Shown: positions 46,601-54,450 of the stretch, piece after piece | Position numbering within the stretch: position 1 is the stretch's first letter | Layout: every line of letters starts with the position of its first letter | NCBI RefSeq assembly: GCF_002994045.1 | Contig: NZ_MQUC01000003.1 | Coordinates: 2,952,501-3,016,500, forward strand | DNA from: Nonlabens agnitus | GTDB taxonomy: Bacteria; Bacteroidota; Bacteroidia; Flavobacteriales; Flavobacteriaceae | Length of the DNA stretch: 64,000 nucleotides | Reading direction: 5' to 3' | The notes under the pieces: generated by a model | Database searches by the model: none | The model's input: only the letters and a program-made list of their open reading frames with translations | What the model was told of the DNA's origin: nothing | Made by a program: the position numbers and the translations under genes

Positions 46601-46871
46601 CAGTTGGCGTACTTAAGGTAAAGTTACCATCAAAATCTGTCACAGTCCCTAATTGAGGGTTGCCTTTGACAGAAACGGTCACGTTCAATAAGGGTTCACC
46701 TGTATCTGCCGCTTTTACCGTTCCAGTGATAAGGTTTTGACCTTGAACCACTGAACTTGCAGATAAAAATAAGGTTGCAAAAAGGAATGTTCTTGCTAAT
46801 CCTTGAGTAAAACGAGAGTGTCTTTTCTCCTTTGATCCGAATAACAACGAATGAAATAAATTAAAAACCAT
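43608..46871 (-). CDS. SusC/RagA-family TonB-dependent transporter
   Basis: This is a 1087-residue outer-membrane importer. A signal region of about 44 residues precedes a carboxypeptidase-regulatory domain (LITGTVKAADTGEPLLNVTVSVKG). The SusC plug follows (SLDEIVIIGYGSVKKSDLTG to YGSRGANGVVLVTTKKG), then a 22-strand barrel ending FGLNLNF. It should import pectin oligomers using TonB energy, together with SusD. Its promoter carries a LacI-type operator just downstream of the -7 element. No sigma/anti-sigma pair or hybrid two-component sensor is nearby. Confidence 0.96.
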   Translation of the reverse strand: MVFNLFHSLLFGSKEKRHSRFTQGLARTFLFATLFLSASSVVQGQNLITGTVKAADTGEPLLNVTVSVKGNPQLGTVTDFDGNFTLSTPTENPILVFSYVGYLSKEVSIANESSITVSLDPSTESLDEIVIIGYGSVKKSDLTGSVVSVGGEALTKQPISNVAEALTGRLAGVQISSSEGSPDAEINIRVRGAGSLTQDSSPLVIVDGFPINSLNDISPTDIDTISVLKDASATAIYGSRGANGVVLVTTKKGKAGKISVNANAYFGYSKIANTIDVLQPDDFVLWQREYALLRDLPESYERFFGEWQDYDQYIGLKGNDWQKQVYGEQGTLNSRDFAIRGGSDAINFNFNYAHFDQKAIQIGSDFKRDNLSLALRSEASEKIDLSFTIRYSDTEINGGGANEQNEFSSADARLRNSVGYSPIPLPGITTTNTDEALAGYLVNPLVSVADNQRQQLRRNYNLLGGLGWEIIDNLKLQSDFGIDFRNDQDFRFYGRSTYYSNNVPSVENLGLPSLIFSDRKRESFRNANTLNYDFEKFLNNDHRLQLLVGEEIIINKDTRTTTEINGYPADFDFNNAVSLTTQGSPNLVDNFISADDKLLSFFGRANYSFLNRYLLTATFRADGSSKFAKGNRWGYFPSAAVAWKLDQENFLNEVDWVDNLKLRVSYGAVGNNNIPPNQAVQTFESNDTNYLNNITDYWSTSRTLFNPDLKWETTVTQNAGLDFTLFNGRFSGTAEVYKNLTKDLLVNFPIPGTGYISQFRNLGEVQNSGIELTLNYTLFNEQDYGADLSFNIGFNNNRINSLGGDLINFGANTNWASSQIGNDYLVQVGQPIGIMYGYQSDGRYEIDDFTYDPTAAEPYTLIDGVPSNEGIVGTPRPGNMKLKDINGDGVVDVDDRTIIGDANPDAVGGFTLNANAYGFDLTAAFNFSIGNDVYNANKIEFTTSNLNSQYRNLSTMQADGVRWTNLNPETGLLVQDPQELAALNANTTMWSPFSNNFVFSDWAVEDGSFLRLNTLSLGYTLPETIISNYGLTKVRFYATASNVFILTNYSGLDPEVSTRRRTPLTPGVDFSPYPRSRQIVFGLNLNF

Positions 46872-46900
46872 AAGCTGATTTAATTAAACTATTACTGAAA

Positions 46901-46945
46901 TGTAATCGATTACCCAAATGTATTGCATATTTTGAATTATGCAAA
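46901..46945 (-). promoter_or_regulatory. susC promoter with LacI-type operator
   Basis: On the minus strand TTTG (46942-46945), 19 bp, and TACATTTG (46915-46922) form a perfect Bacteroidota promoter. The operator GGTAATCGATTACA (46901-46914) directly follows the -7 element. Confidence 0.88.
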
Positions 46946-47055
46946 TTATATCTTAATCTTTTTATTAATCTTAATTTTTGGATAGGTCAGCTAACAATAT
47001 GATTTCTACAAATAAAATTTGCAGATTTCCAAAATAGAATTAACAATGTTCTTTA

Positions 47056-47069
47056 TGTAATCGATTATA
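47056..47069 (+). promoter_or_regulatory. LacI-type operator before a pseudogene
   Basis: TGTAATCGATTATA, 23 bp before the first ATG of the decayed gene, is at the same position as the functional operators. Confidence 0.72.
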
Positions 47070-47092
47070 TAAGTATATTTCTTTTTAACTCT

Positions 47093-47537
47093 ATGAAAAG
47101 TTTTGTCCATAGCATCTTAATAATCAGTGCTACAATAGGTGGATCACTGCAATACGCCGAATATTACCTATAAGGCTTTAGTGCTGCAGAAACAGGTGGA
47201 GGAAATGCTGATCCAATGACCGTTTCTACGTACACATCTTTCGCGACAGCGGATTTTTCTGCTACTCCTAAGGATGAAAAATATGGAGCAAGAGCTACTT
47301 AGAAATAAGTAATTCTGGTATGATAAGCTCTAAATGCCCTAAACTGGGATACGGCGATGTCAATTCGCCAAAATTCCAAATTTATCCCACAACCATTGAA
47401 AGTCTTTTATCTTTTGAACTAGTTGATCTAGACCTAAAAGGATCTTCGTTGAGCATTTTTTCGCTTGACGGAAAAAAATATATACCAATTTCAACCTTGA
47501 AAAGGTAGGTGGTAAGATCAATGTTGATTTTGTGTAG
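47093..47537 (+). pseudogene. remnant of a secreted pectate-lyase-like gene
   Basis: A signal-peptide-like start (MKSFVHSILIISATIGGS) reaches a TAA at 47171. The same frame continues GFSAAETGGG, then MTVSTYTSFATA, which resembles the N-terminus of family PL1 lyases, until a TAG at 47300. A second frame (47320 on) gives FQIYPTTIESLLSFELVDLD and LSIFSLDGKK, like a T9SS type A sorting domain. The tail, EKVGGKINVDFV, is in the third frame after a run of seven A (47472-47478). So both ends remain with one stop and at least two frame changes, and the catalytic middle is lost. The operator upstream is kept. The exact family is inferred. Confidence 0.62.
47237..47250. repeat. decayed palindrome copy in the pseudogene
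   Basis: TCTTTCGCGACAGC is the core with two mismatches, read as SFATA, where intact genes have AFAKA. Confidence 0.6.
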
Positions 47538-47656
47538 CAACGACTTGGAATGTATTTATGTCAATTTTCTAGTAAAAAGGACGTACAAACTATATGAGTG
47601 ATCAATAGGGTGCAATGAATTGCCAATCAAAATATTAACTATTTCAAAATTACTTC

Positions 47657-47681
47657 TATATTTACAATGTAATCGATTAAC
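47657..47681 (+). promoter_or_regulatory. promoter element and LacI-type operator of the T9SS protein gene
   Basis: The -7-like TATATTTA (47657-47664) is followed after 3 bp by TGTAATCGATTAAC (47668-47681), 14 bp before the start codon. Confidence 0.78.
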
Positions 47682-47695
47682 CTAAACTCAAAAAC

Positions 47696-48493
47696 ATGAA
47701 AAAAACTTTACTATTCTTCTTGCCTTTACTATTTGTAAGTGCAATGACAACAGCTCAAACTAAAACCTGGAACTTTTCTGATGGATGGCCAGAAACCGAT
47801 GGGTTTCCTGGTTATGCTGCTGATCCTGATGGGACAAATCCTGTGGTAGTGGATAATCTTGTGATACAACCACATACGTCCAATAACAACATGGGACAGA
47901 TCACCACTAGCGTTCTAGATTTCTCTGATGGATTCACTTCTAGCTTAAGATTTAGAACTAATGGAAGCGCCGGAGGAACAGCAGAACTTCCAGTTCGTAG
48001 ATATCTAAAAATACCGGTTTCAGGAGATGTGACCGTTACTATCTGGTGTGCTGCCGGTGGAAGTAGCGCAAGAAGCCTTTTCGTTTCAGATGGATCTATC
48101 ATTTTAGGCACATTACCAACCGATGGAGAACAAGACGTTCCTAAAATTTTTGAAGTATCTTATACAGGTGCAGACGCAGATCTATATGTATATGGCGATA
48201 ACAATTTCAGCCTTCACAAAATTGAAGTGACTGGAACTGGAGCAAGCAGATTGTTGAGTGTGGACAATGCAATCAAAATACCAACTACCTTAATTAGTCG
48301 TGACGGCCAAGTTTTGGTTTCTAACGTTACAGCAAAAACTCAAATTGAGATTTATAATTTAAGTGGTGCTTTAGTAAAATCTGTAAGTGTTGATCAAGAT
48401 GCTAGTTTTGATTTCAACGTTTCTTCAGGATTGTATATAGGAAAAATAAATACTTCAGCTGGCAGTAAGTCTGTCAAGCTACAAGTACAATAG
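47696..48493 (+). CDS. T9SS-secreted protein with a carbohydrate-binding-like module
   Basis: This is a 265-residue secreted protein without a catalytic domain. The signal peptide (about 1-20, ending MTTA) is followed by a beta-sandwich module (about 22-178, KTWNFSDGW to NNFSLHKIEVTG). It resembles the accessory module carried at the C-terminus of some secreted pectate lyases. A T9SS type A sorting domain (about 185-265: VLVSNVTAKTQIEIYNLSGA, then SSGLYIGKI) ends the protein. It could anchor to pectin or present sugars to SusD. It has its own operator and terminator. That it is a carbohydrate-binding protein is inference. Confidence 0.7.
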   Translation: MKKTLLFFLPLLFVSAMTTAQTKTWNFSDGWPETDGFPGYAADPDGTNPVVVDNLVIQPHTSNNNMGQITTSVLDFSDGFTSSLRFRTNGSAGGTAELPVRRYLKIPVSGDVTVTIWCAAGGSSARSLFVSDGSIILGTLPTDGEQDVPKIFEVSYTGADADLYVYGDNNFSLHKIEVTGTGASRLLSVDNAIKIPTTLISRDGQVLVSNVTAKTQIEIYNLSGALVKSVSVDQDASFDFNVSSGLYIGKINTSAGSKSVKLQVQ

Positions 48494-48516
48494 CTTCATT
48501 GTTAATTAGAGTTTAG

Positions 48517-48546
48517 AAGGTCCAATGATTCCTTTCATTGGGCCTT
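48517..48546 (+). terminator. terminator after the T9SS protein gene
   Basis: AAGGTCCAATGA pairs with TCATTGGGCCTT (one G-T pair) around a 6-base loop, followed by TTATTTT. Confidence 0.82.
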
Positions 48547-48737
48547 TTATTTTGAGCTCGTTTTCGCGACCCTTCAAGGCGAAACAAGAATAGGACAACA
48601 TCCTGCGCATCCTAATCATACACATTAATTGTGTTTGTAAGCTTTACTTCTAAGTACGGTTAGGAATAAGTGTCAAACGCATGTACCGCATAGTAACCTA
48701 TTCTAAGAACGCATATTTTTGATATGGTAGGCACAAA

Positions 48738-48768
48738 AAATCGCCCTGCTGTGTTAGCAGGGCGATTT
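48738..48768 (-). terminator. terminator after the PL1 gene
   Basis: A 13-bp perfect stem (AAATCGCCCTGCT with AGCAGGGCGATTT) and a 5-base loop, with a T run on the minus strand. Confidence 0.92.
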
Positions 48769-48786
48769 AAAATAAATGAAATCGAA

Positions 48787-51270
48787 TTACTTTTTAATCA
48801 TCCGCTTGGTAATCGATCCATTAGGAGTAACGATCTTCATCAAGTAGATACCAGCGCTAAAGGACCTAAGATCTACGGTATCGATTGGGTTTTCCATTGC
48901 ATTGATTAGTGATCCTAAAACATTATACACCTCTATTCGCTCGATGCGATCTAAGCTATGTTTTAAGGAGACTATTCCAGATGTAGGATTAGGATATAGG
49001 CTGACATTTTCAAGTTCTTCAATGTTTCCCATACTTAACGTGTAAGCCGTTTTAATATAAAATAAGTTAGCAACGCTGCCTTTGGTGATCTGATGTGAAC
49101 CGCTGTTTATTGAAGGGATCAATAGCAACCCATTTGATGCGGTGTAGCTCGTGTTGTCTAGTTTAATCGTACCGTTAAAAGTAAGGTCAAATACCAGTGT
49201 AAGTTCTGACTCTGTAGATGTTGAGTAGGATATGTTTGTGGAAGACTCAATTTTGAGTCGTGTCGTCAAAGTAAGACCATCATAAGTGGTAGATCCTGCT
49301 GTTGAGTTGATGTTTGCACCTGAAAATGAATAGAAATTACTGGTTAAACCAGAGGCCGTAAAATTGTGGACCTCATCATCACCTGCGACTCCATTAATTC
49401 TAATAGATCCAGTTCCAGAAACTGGTGAACCTGCTGTACCTGTGGTTGTTACTGTAAAGCTCACGTTTTCAGTAGGAGTTCCGCTTATGGTCACTGTCTT
49501 TGAAGAAGAATCAATTGTAAAAACAATCCCAGCGCTCGGCAAACCTGAAACGCTGGCAGACGTAGCATCGCCGCCCCAAACAAATACCATATCTTCAATA
49601 CTTTCACCGCTATTTACAGCTTGTTCGTTATTGTTTGGGATTGTCAAGGTTTGAGCGCTTTGATTAGTTCCTTGATCACCTTGAACGGAGACAACACTGG
49701 TGCTGTAGGACTGCAATAGAGCCGCAAGTCCAGAATTGACTCCAGAATCATTGTCATCGACCGCATTATTAAAAGTCCAAGTAATATCGCCACCACTGAC
49801 CCTGCCGGAATATTGCATGACCTTGTCACGCGCGTCTTCGGGTGTATCTATACTAATGGTATTCACATAGAGGCTGGCGTCGGTATCAAAATTGTTGTAA
49901 GCATTATTTCCTTTGAAAGAGGTGAGATTTGATGGGATTTGCTCGCTTCTAGCTGCAGCTTGATAGGCATCAAATTGTACTGGCGCATTGACGGCGTCAT
50001 AATAAACGAGACGTTGTTGACCACTTATAGTATTATTAAATGCTTTGATAAAGCCACCATCTTCACCAGAGAAGGTACCAGAAGAACCGCCAGAGATGTC
50101 AGTTCCTTGTCGTGAAGTAAGCATAGGGTATTTACACTTTCTAAAGTAATTTCCCTCAATGAATAAGGAAGAGCCGTTAGTTGATCCAGAGCCATACTTG
50201 GAATTACCATCAAAGTAATTATTGTAGATGTGCGCAGAATAAAATCGAACTCGTGGATGACGAGAATCAGAATGATCGTACCAATTGTGATGATAGGTAA
50301 TATATAAACCAGTGGTAGTGTCCTCGCTCAATCCCAGCAAATTGCTTTTACCAGTATCCCAAAAGTGATTATAAGACATGGTTACATAAGTCGAACGTTT
50401 GCAATCCAGCGCACCGTCGCCTTTAGATTGATCAGCATCGCCACCAGGCGCTCCATAAAACATATCGCAATTATGAACCCATACATGGTCGTTATCTTGT
50501 TGTAGCCCTACGTTATCACCTTCGGCGGCATCAGTGAGCATAAAAGCAAGATTGCGTACTTCAATGTTGGTGCCTCGTTTGATTCTAAGTCCCCAACCGT
50601 TAGCTACCGCATCAGATCCTATACCTTCAAATGTGATGGATCCATTAGCATTGTTGTCGTTTTCAATGACAAGGTCTCCATTAATCATATAGTCCAGGTC
50701 TGTAATATTACCTATAAGTCGTATCGCGAGAGGTCGATTATCGCGACCTTTTTTAAATCCATCCAGAATATTTTGTAGACCTACACAAGGGTTACTATTG
50801 GCACCAGTAACGTTCAAAGTGACCGTATTTTTAGAATTTTCAGTAATGTAAATAACAACAGCATTATCCTTTAATGTTCCGTCCAAATTATAGGCTCCAG
50901 GTACATAACCACCTTCATGGGCAAATCCATTGCGGTCGTGAGCCATAACGGTGACCACACCAGTGACCGCTGCTGCTCCAGGATTGTTTGAAGTGACGGG
51001 AACGATTTTAAACGTATAATCTCCAGCGGCAAGACCTATAATGTCTGCACGGTAATAGCTGCCATAACTGCGTATGAGCTGGGTGTCGATCTGTTGATCA
51101 GTCATGCCATTACCGCTGTAAAAAACGTCATAACGGTTTGCGCCGGCCACTGGTTCCCAAGTCACATATGCAGACTCCAGCCATCCTGTAGCGGCCGTGA
51201 TATTGACAGATTGGGCGGTCGACAAAGCGCAAGCCATCATAAACATTTTAAAAAGTAAAACTGTTTTCAT
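48787..51270 (-). CDS. multidomain secreted pectate lyase family 1
   Basis: This is an 827-residue T9SS-secreted lyase. A signal peptide (about 1-19) precedes a fibronectin-III-like domain (about 22-110, SAYVTWEPVAGANRYDVFY). The PL1 beta-helix (about 120-480) follows, with the calcium/catalytic motifs GDGALDCKRSTYVTMSYNHF and YHHNWYDHSDSRHPRVRF. After it come an Ig-like, T-rich segment (about 520-620) and a carbohydrate-binding-like module (about 630-740). A type A sorting domain ends the protein (VSLYPNPTSGIVSLKHSLD, then SAGIYLMKIV). It cuts polygalacturonate outside the cell. A LacI-type operator lies 31 bp upstream. Confidence 0.92.
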   Translation of the reverse strand: MKTVLLFKMFMMACALSTAQSVNITAATGWLESAYVTWEPVAGANRYDVFYSGNGMTDQQIDTQLIRSYGSYYRADIIGLAAGDYTFKIVPVTSNNPGAAAVTGVVTVMAHDRNGFAHEGGYVPGAYNLDGTLKDNAVVIYITENSKNTVTLNVTGANSNPCVGLQNILDGFKKGRDNRPLAIRLIGNITDLDYMINGDLVIENDNNANGSITFEGIGSDAVANGWGLRIKRGTNIEVRNLAFMLTDAAEGDNVGLQQDNDHVWVHNCDMFYGAPGGDADQSKGDGALDCKRSTYVTMSYNHFWDTGKSNLLGLSEDTTTGLYITYHHNWYDHSDSRHPRVRFYSAHIYNNYFDGNSKYGSGSTNGSSLFIEGNYFRKCKYPMLTSRQGTDISGGSSGTFSGEDGGFIKAFNNTISGQQRLVYYDAVNAPVQFDAYQAAARSEQIPSNLTSFKGNNAYNNFDTDASLYVNTISIDTPEDARDKVMQYSGRVSGGDITWTFNNAVDDNDSGVNSGLAALLQSYSTSVVSVQGDQGTNQSAQTLTIPNNNEQAVNSGESIEDMVFVWGGDATSASVSGLPSAGIVFTIDSSSKTVTISGTPTENVSFTVTTTGTAGSPVSGTGSIRINGVAGDDEVHNFTASGLTSNFYSFSGANINSTAGSTTYDGLTLTTRLKIESSTNISYSTSTESELTLVFDLTFNGTIKLDNTSYTASNGLLLIPSINSGSHQITKGSVANLFYIKTAYTLSMGNIEELENVSLYPNPTSGIVSLKHSLDRIERIEVYNVLGSLINAMENPIDTVDLRSFSAGIYLMKIVTPNGSITKRMIKK

Positions 51271-51301
51271 AACAATTCATTTAGGATTACATCGTTCTTA
51301 A

Positions 51302-51327
51302 TGTAATCGATTGCATTAGTAAATATA
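51302..51327 (-). promoter_or_regulatory. PL1 -7 element and LacI-type operator
   Basis: On the minus strand TATATTTA (51320-51327) is followed after 4 bp by TGCAATCGATTACA (51302-51315), 31 bp before the PL1 start. Confidence 0.76.
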
Positions 51328-51679
51328 ATTTTTTTACCTTAGCGTGCTATCATTAGAATATAAATTGTTCAAACAACTGAAAATAAAATAATTAAGTGGC
51401 TAATCAATCTCGATGTTTCATGAGGTTACGCTAGATATCTTGGATTTGAATACAATATAATATTGCTGTAAACTTCAAGAATACCACTCAGGATGAGAAG
51501 TAGGTTGGTGGTTGAAGAATTTCGCTTTCGCGAAAGCGAGATCTTTATCAATCACCTAATAAAAAGTGGTCCATGGATGTGACGATTATCAATCACCAAA
51601 GTTGTATAAAGCAAATAAAAATCAAGCGTTTACCTTTAAATTCATCCTTCTTAGGATAGCCAAAAAAAATCATCAATTT
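51328..51679. other. intergenic region between divergent lyase genes
   Basis: No second LacI-type operator is visible before the plus-strand PL10-CE8 gene. Apart from one palindrome copy (51521-51540) I see no element here. In-frame codons upstream of 51680 are probably not translated. Confidence 0.5.
51521..51540. repeat. dispersed palindrome, copy 9 (intergenic)
   Basis: This is an exact core with 19 of 20 outer positions matching (ends GCGAG). It is the only intact core within the pectin locus, and lies between the PL1 and PL10-CE8 genes. Confidence 0.95.
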
Positions 51680-53695
51680 ATGAGAGTTTTCACGTCATTA
51701 GTTTGCTTCCTGTTTTTTCAAGCTGTACAGTCGCAAATCCTGGACAAATCCTGGAGAGATATTATAACAAACAGTAGCGCTGAATGGTATGCGTCTGCGG
51801 AAGCTCGTGAAATAGCAGAAAACGTTTTGCTGTATCAAAGAGATATAGGTGGCTGGCCTAAAAATATCCAGATGCAGGAAGTGCTCTCTACTAAAGAAAA
51901 GCAAGAGTTAAGAGAGTTACAATCCACTGCCAAAGGGGTCACCACCGATAACGGTGCCACTTTTCAAGAAATGCTTTTCCTATCAAAGATTCACGAGCAA
52001 CAGCCTGATGAAAGATACAGGGTTGCATTTTTAAAAGCGTTGGACTACCTGCTAGAAGCACAATACCCTAATGGCGGCTGGCCTCAGTTCTATCCGCTTA
52101 AGAAGGGTTATGCTACTCACATCACCTATAATGATGATAGCATGGTCAATATTTTGAATGTATTGAAAGAGGTAAAAGATAATTCTGGCTATTATTCCAT
52201 CCAGCCGCCCAAGGAGACTTTGGAACGGGTCAAAAAAGCTTTTGACAAAGGTGTCTCTTGCATCTTACAAACTCAATATGTGCAGGATGGTATATTGACA
52301 GGCTGGTGTGCGCAGCATGATGAGGTGACTCTTGAACCTGCAATGGGAAGAGCTTATGAATTACCATCATTAAGCGGAAAGGAGTCTGCTAAAATCGTTC
52401 TTCTACTCATGTCCATCGAGAATCCATCGATCGCGGTGATGGAATCTGTTGCCAGCGCTCACGCGTGGTTGCAACGTGTAAAGATTGAAGGCTTGAGAGA
52501 AGTGAGAACCTATGATGATGAGGGCAAGGTGATCAATAAAGTAATAGTTCAGGATGAAGAGGCACCAACATTGTGGGCACGTTTTATGGAACTGGAAAAC
52601 AATAGACCTTTCTTTTGTGATAGAGATGGAATCAAAAAATATTCTTTGGATGAGATAGGAGCAGAGCGCAGGAATGGTTACGGTTGGTACACTGACGAGC
52701 CTAAAGAAGTACTTAAAACCTATGACCGATGGGTGAAAGCTCATGATGTGATTGAAAAATTAAAAGCCAAGACCGCTGCGCCAAAGGATCCTTTTAACGT
52801 AACGGTGGCAAAAGATGGCACTGGCGACTATTCTTCCATTCAGGATGCCATTAATAATGCAAAATCCTTTCCTTATGAAAGGATCACAATTACGATTAAG
52901 AATGGAATTTATAAAGAAAAGGTCAGAATCTACGAATGGAATACGCACATCAATTTGATAGGAGAAAGTAAGGAGCAAACCATCATTACTTTTGATGACT
53001 ATTTTGATAAAATGGCCATAGGCCGCAACAGCACTTTCCATACACCAACATTATCCATAGATGCAGATGATGTTTTGGTGAAAAATTTGACGATTGAAAA
53101 TTCGGCTGGAGAAGTTGGGCAAGCCGTGGCATTAGCGATCAATTCAAATAGGGTAGCGATAGTCAACTGCAACTTGTTAGGCAATCAAGACACGGTTTAC
53201 GCCTCTGGAAACGGTAAGCAATATTTCAAGGATTGCTTTATTGAAGGAACAACGGATTTCATTTTTGGCAACTCCACGGCGTTCTTTGAGAACTGTGAGA
53301 TTCACAGTAAAAAGGACTCTTATATCACAGCCGCTTCTACCGGTGAGATGGCAGATTTTGGTTTTGTATTCAAAAACTGTAAGCTAACTGCTGCTGAAAA
53401 CGTAGATGAAGTCTACCTAGGCAGACCATGGAGAATTTATGCCCAAACTGTTTTTACGGATAGCGATATGGGTGATCACATATTACCGGTAGGTTGGGAT
53501 AATTGGTCCAAACCTGAAGCGGAAAAAACAGCTTTTTATGCGGAATACAAAAATCGTGGAAAAGGATTTGCTCCAGAACGCCGCGTCTCATGGTCCAAGC
53601 AATTGAAAAAGTCCCAAGCTAAAAAGTACAACCTCAAAAATATATTGGGTGAACATAAAAAATCATCAAAAAAGGAGTGGTATGAAACTCTATAA
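51680..53695 (+). CDS. PL10 pectate lyase fused to CE8 pectin methylesterase
   Basis: This is a secreted fusion enzyme of about 671 residues. The start is placed at the ATG at 51680, giving the signal peptide MRVFTSLVCFLFFQAVQS; an upstream in-frame start would add 38 residues without signal character. The PL10 part covers about 20-345 (NVLLYQRDIGGWPKN, TDNGATFQEM, YPNGGWPQFYPL, GWCAQHDEVTLEPAMGRAYE). The CE8 part covers about 360-640 (VAKDGTGDYSSIQDAI, QAVAL, GNQDTVYA, TDFIFGNSTAFFENC with the catalytic Asp pair, YLGRPWR). The esterase would demethylate pectin and the lyase cut it. It overlaps the CE12 gene by 14 bp. Confidence 0.92.
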   Translation: MRVFTSLVCFLFFQAVQSQILDKSWRDIITNSSAEWYASAEAREIAENVLLYQRDIGGWPKNIQMQEVLSTKEKQELRELQSTAKGVTTDNGATFQEMLFLSKIHEQQPDERYRVAFLKALDYLLEAQYPNGGWPQFYPLKKGYATHITYNDDSMVNILNVLKEVKDNSGYYSIQPPKETLERVKKAFDKGVSCILQTQYVQDGILTGWCAQHDEVTLEPAMGRAYELPSLSGKESAKIVLLLMSIENPSIAVMESVASAHAWLQRVKIEGLREVRTYDDEGKVINKVIVQDEEAPTLWARFMELENNRPFFCDRDGIKKYSLDEIGAERRNGYGWYTDEPKEVLKTYDRWVKAHDVIEKLKAKTAAPKDPFNVTVAKDGTGDYSSIQDAINNAKSFPYERITITIKNGIYKEKVRIYEWNTHINLIGESKEQTIITFDDYFDKMAIGRNSTFHTPTLSIDADDVLVKNLTIENSAGEVGQAVALAINSNRVAIVNCNLLGNQDTVYASGNGKQYFKDCFIEGTTDFIFGNSTAFFENCEIHSKKDSYITAASTGEMADFGFVFKNCKLTAAENVDEVYLGRPWRIYAQTVFTDSDMGDHILPVGWDNWSKPEAEKTAFYAEYKNRGKGFAPERRVSWSKQLKKSQAKKYNLKNILGEHKKSSKKEWYETL

Positions 53696-54449
53696 CAAAT
53701 TTGCATTGCTACTGCTTTTGACATGCTCCTTTGCAATAGCACAAGAGCATGTGGAAGGATCTTCGGTAATTACCATTCATAGCATTGGGGATTCTACCAT
53801 GGCGATAAAACCGAACCCAGATGAAAATCCAGAACGCGGCTGGGCGCAAATGCTACCAGGATTTTTATCGGGTAACATTGCCCTAGAAAATTATGCGGTC
53901 AACGGCAGGAGCACACGCAGCTTTATTATAGAAGGACGATGGGAAAAAGTATTCGAAAATTTAAAAATGGGTGATTATGTATTTATCCAGTTTGGTCACA
54001 ATGATCAAAAGGAAAATGATCCTAAACGATATACCAATCCGCATACCGCATATCGTGCGAACCTCATCAAGTTTGTGGAGGATAGCAGAGCTAAAGGAGC
54101 CATTCCAATTTTGTTCACATCGATTGTAAGACGCAATTACAATGAAAACGGAACCCTAGTCGATACACATGGTGATTACCCAGTAGAAGTCCGTCAGGTG
54201 GCTCAAGAATACAATGTCCCTTTGATTGACCTTCAATATCAAACCGAATTATTGGTGGAGTCCTTTGGTCAGGAAGACTCAAAGGATCTTTACCTGCATT
54301 ATAAGCCTAAAGAAATAGCATATTACCCAGAAGGTAACGAGGATGATACACATTTATCTGTTTTGGGAGCCACTCATGTGGCGCGACTGGCAGTAGCCAG
54401 CCTGATACAAAAAGTACCAGTATTATCCGTTTATTTAAAAGCAGATTAA
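53682..54449 (+). CDS. CE12-like rhamnogalacturonan acetylesterase (SGNH hydrolase)
   Basis: This is an exported acetylesterase of about 255 residues. The start is set at the ATG at 53682, with AAGGAG a few bases before it and the signal peptide MKLYNKFALLLLLTCSFAIA. An earlier in-frame start at 53649 adds only hydrophilic residues. SGNH blocks are visible: GDSTMA (nucleophile Ser), the GRSTRSF region, QFGHNDQK, and DDTHLSVLGA with the catalytic Asp-His pair. It should remove acetyl groups from rhamnogalacturonan or pectin, and is coupled to the PL10-CE8 gene by overlap. Confidence 0.9.
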   Translation: MKLYNKFALLLLLTCSFAIAQEHVEGSSVITIHSIGDSTMAIKPNPDENPERGWAQMLPGFLSGNIALENYAVNGRSTRSFIIEGRWEKVFENLKMGDYVFIQFGHNDQKENDPKRYTNPHTAYRANLIKFVEDSRAKGAIPILFTSIVRRNYNENGTLVDTHGDYPVEVRQVAQEYNVPLIDLQYQTELLVESFGQEDSKDLYLHYKPKEIAYYPEGNEDDTHLSVLGATHVARLAVASLIQKVPVLSVYLKAD

Positions 54450-54450
54450 T

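Noticed and set aside
47320..47508. 62-codon frame as a stand-alone gene
   Set aside because: It lacks a signal peptide or promoter of its own and reads as the sorting-domain fragment of the pseudogene.
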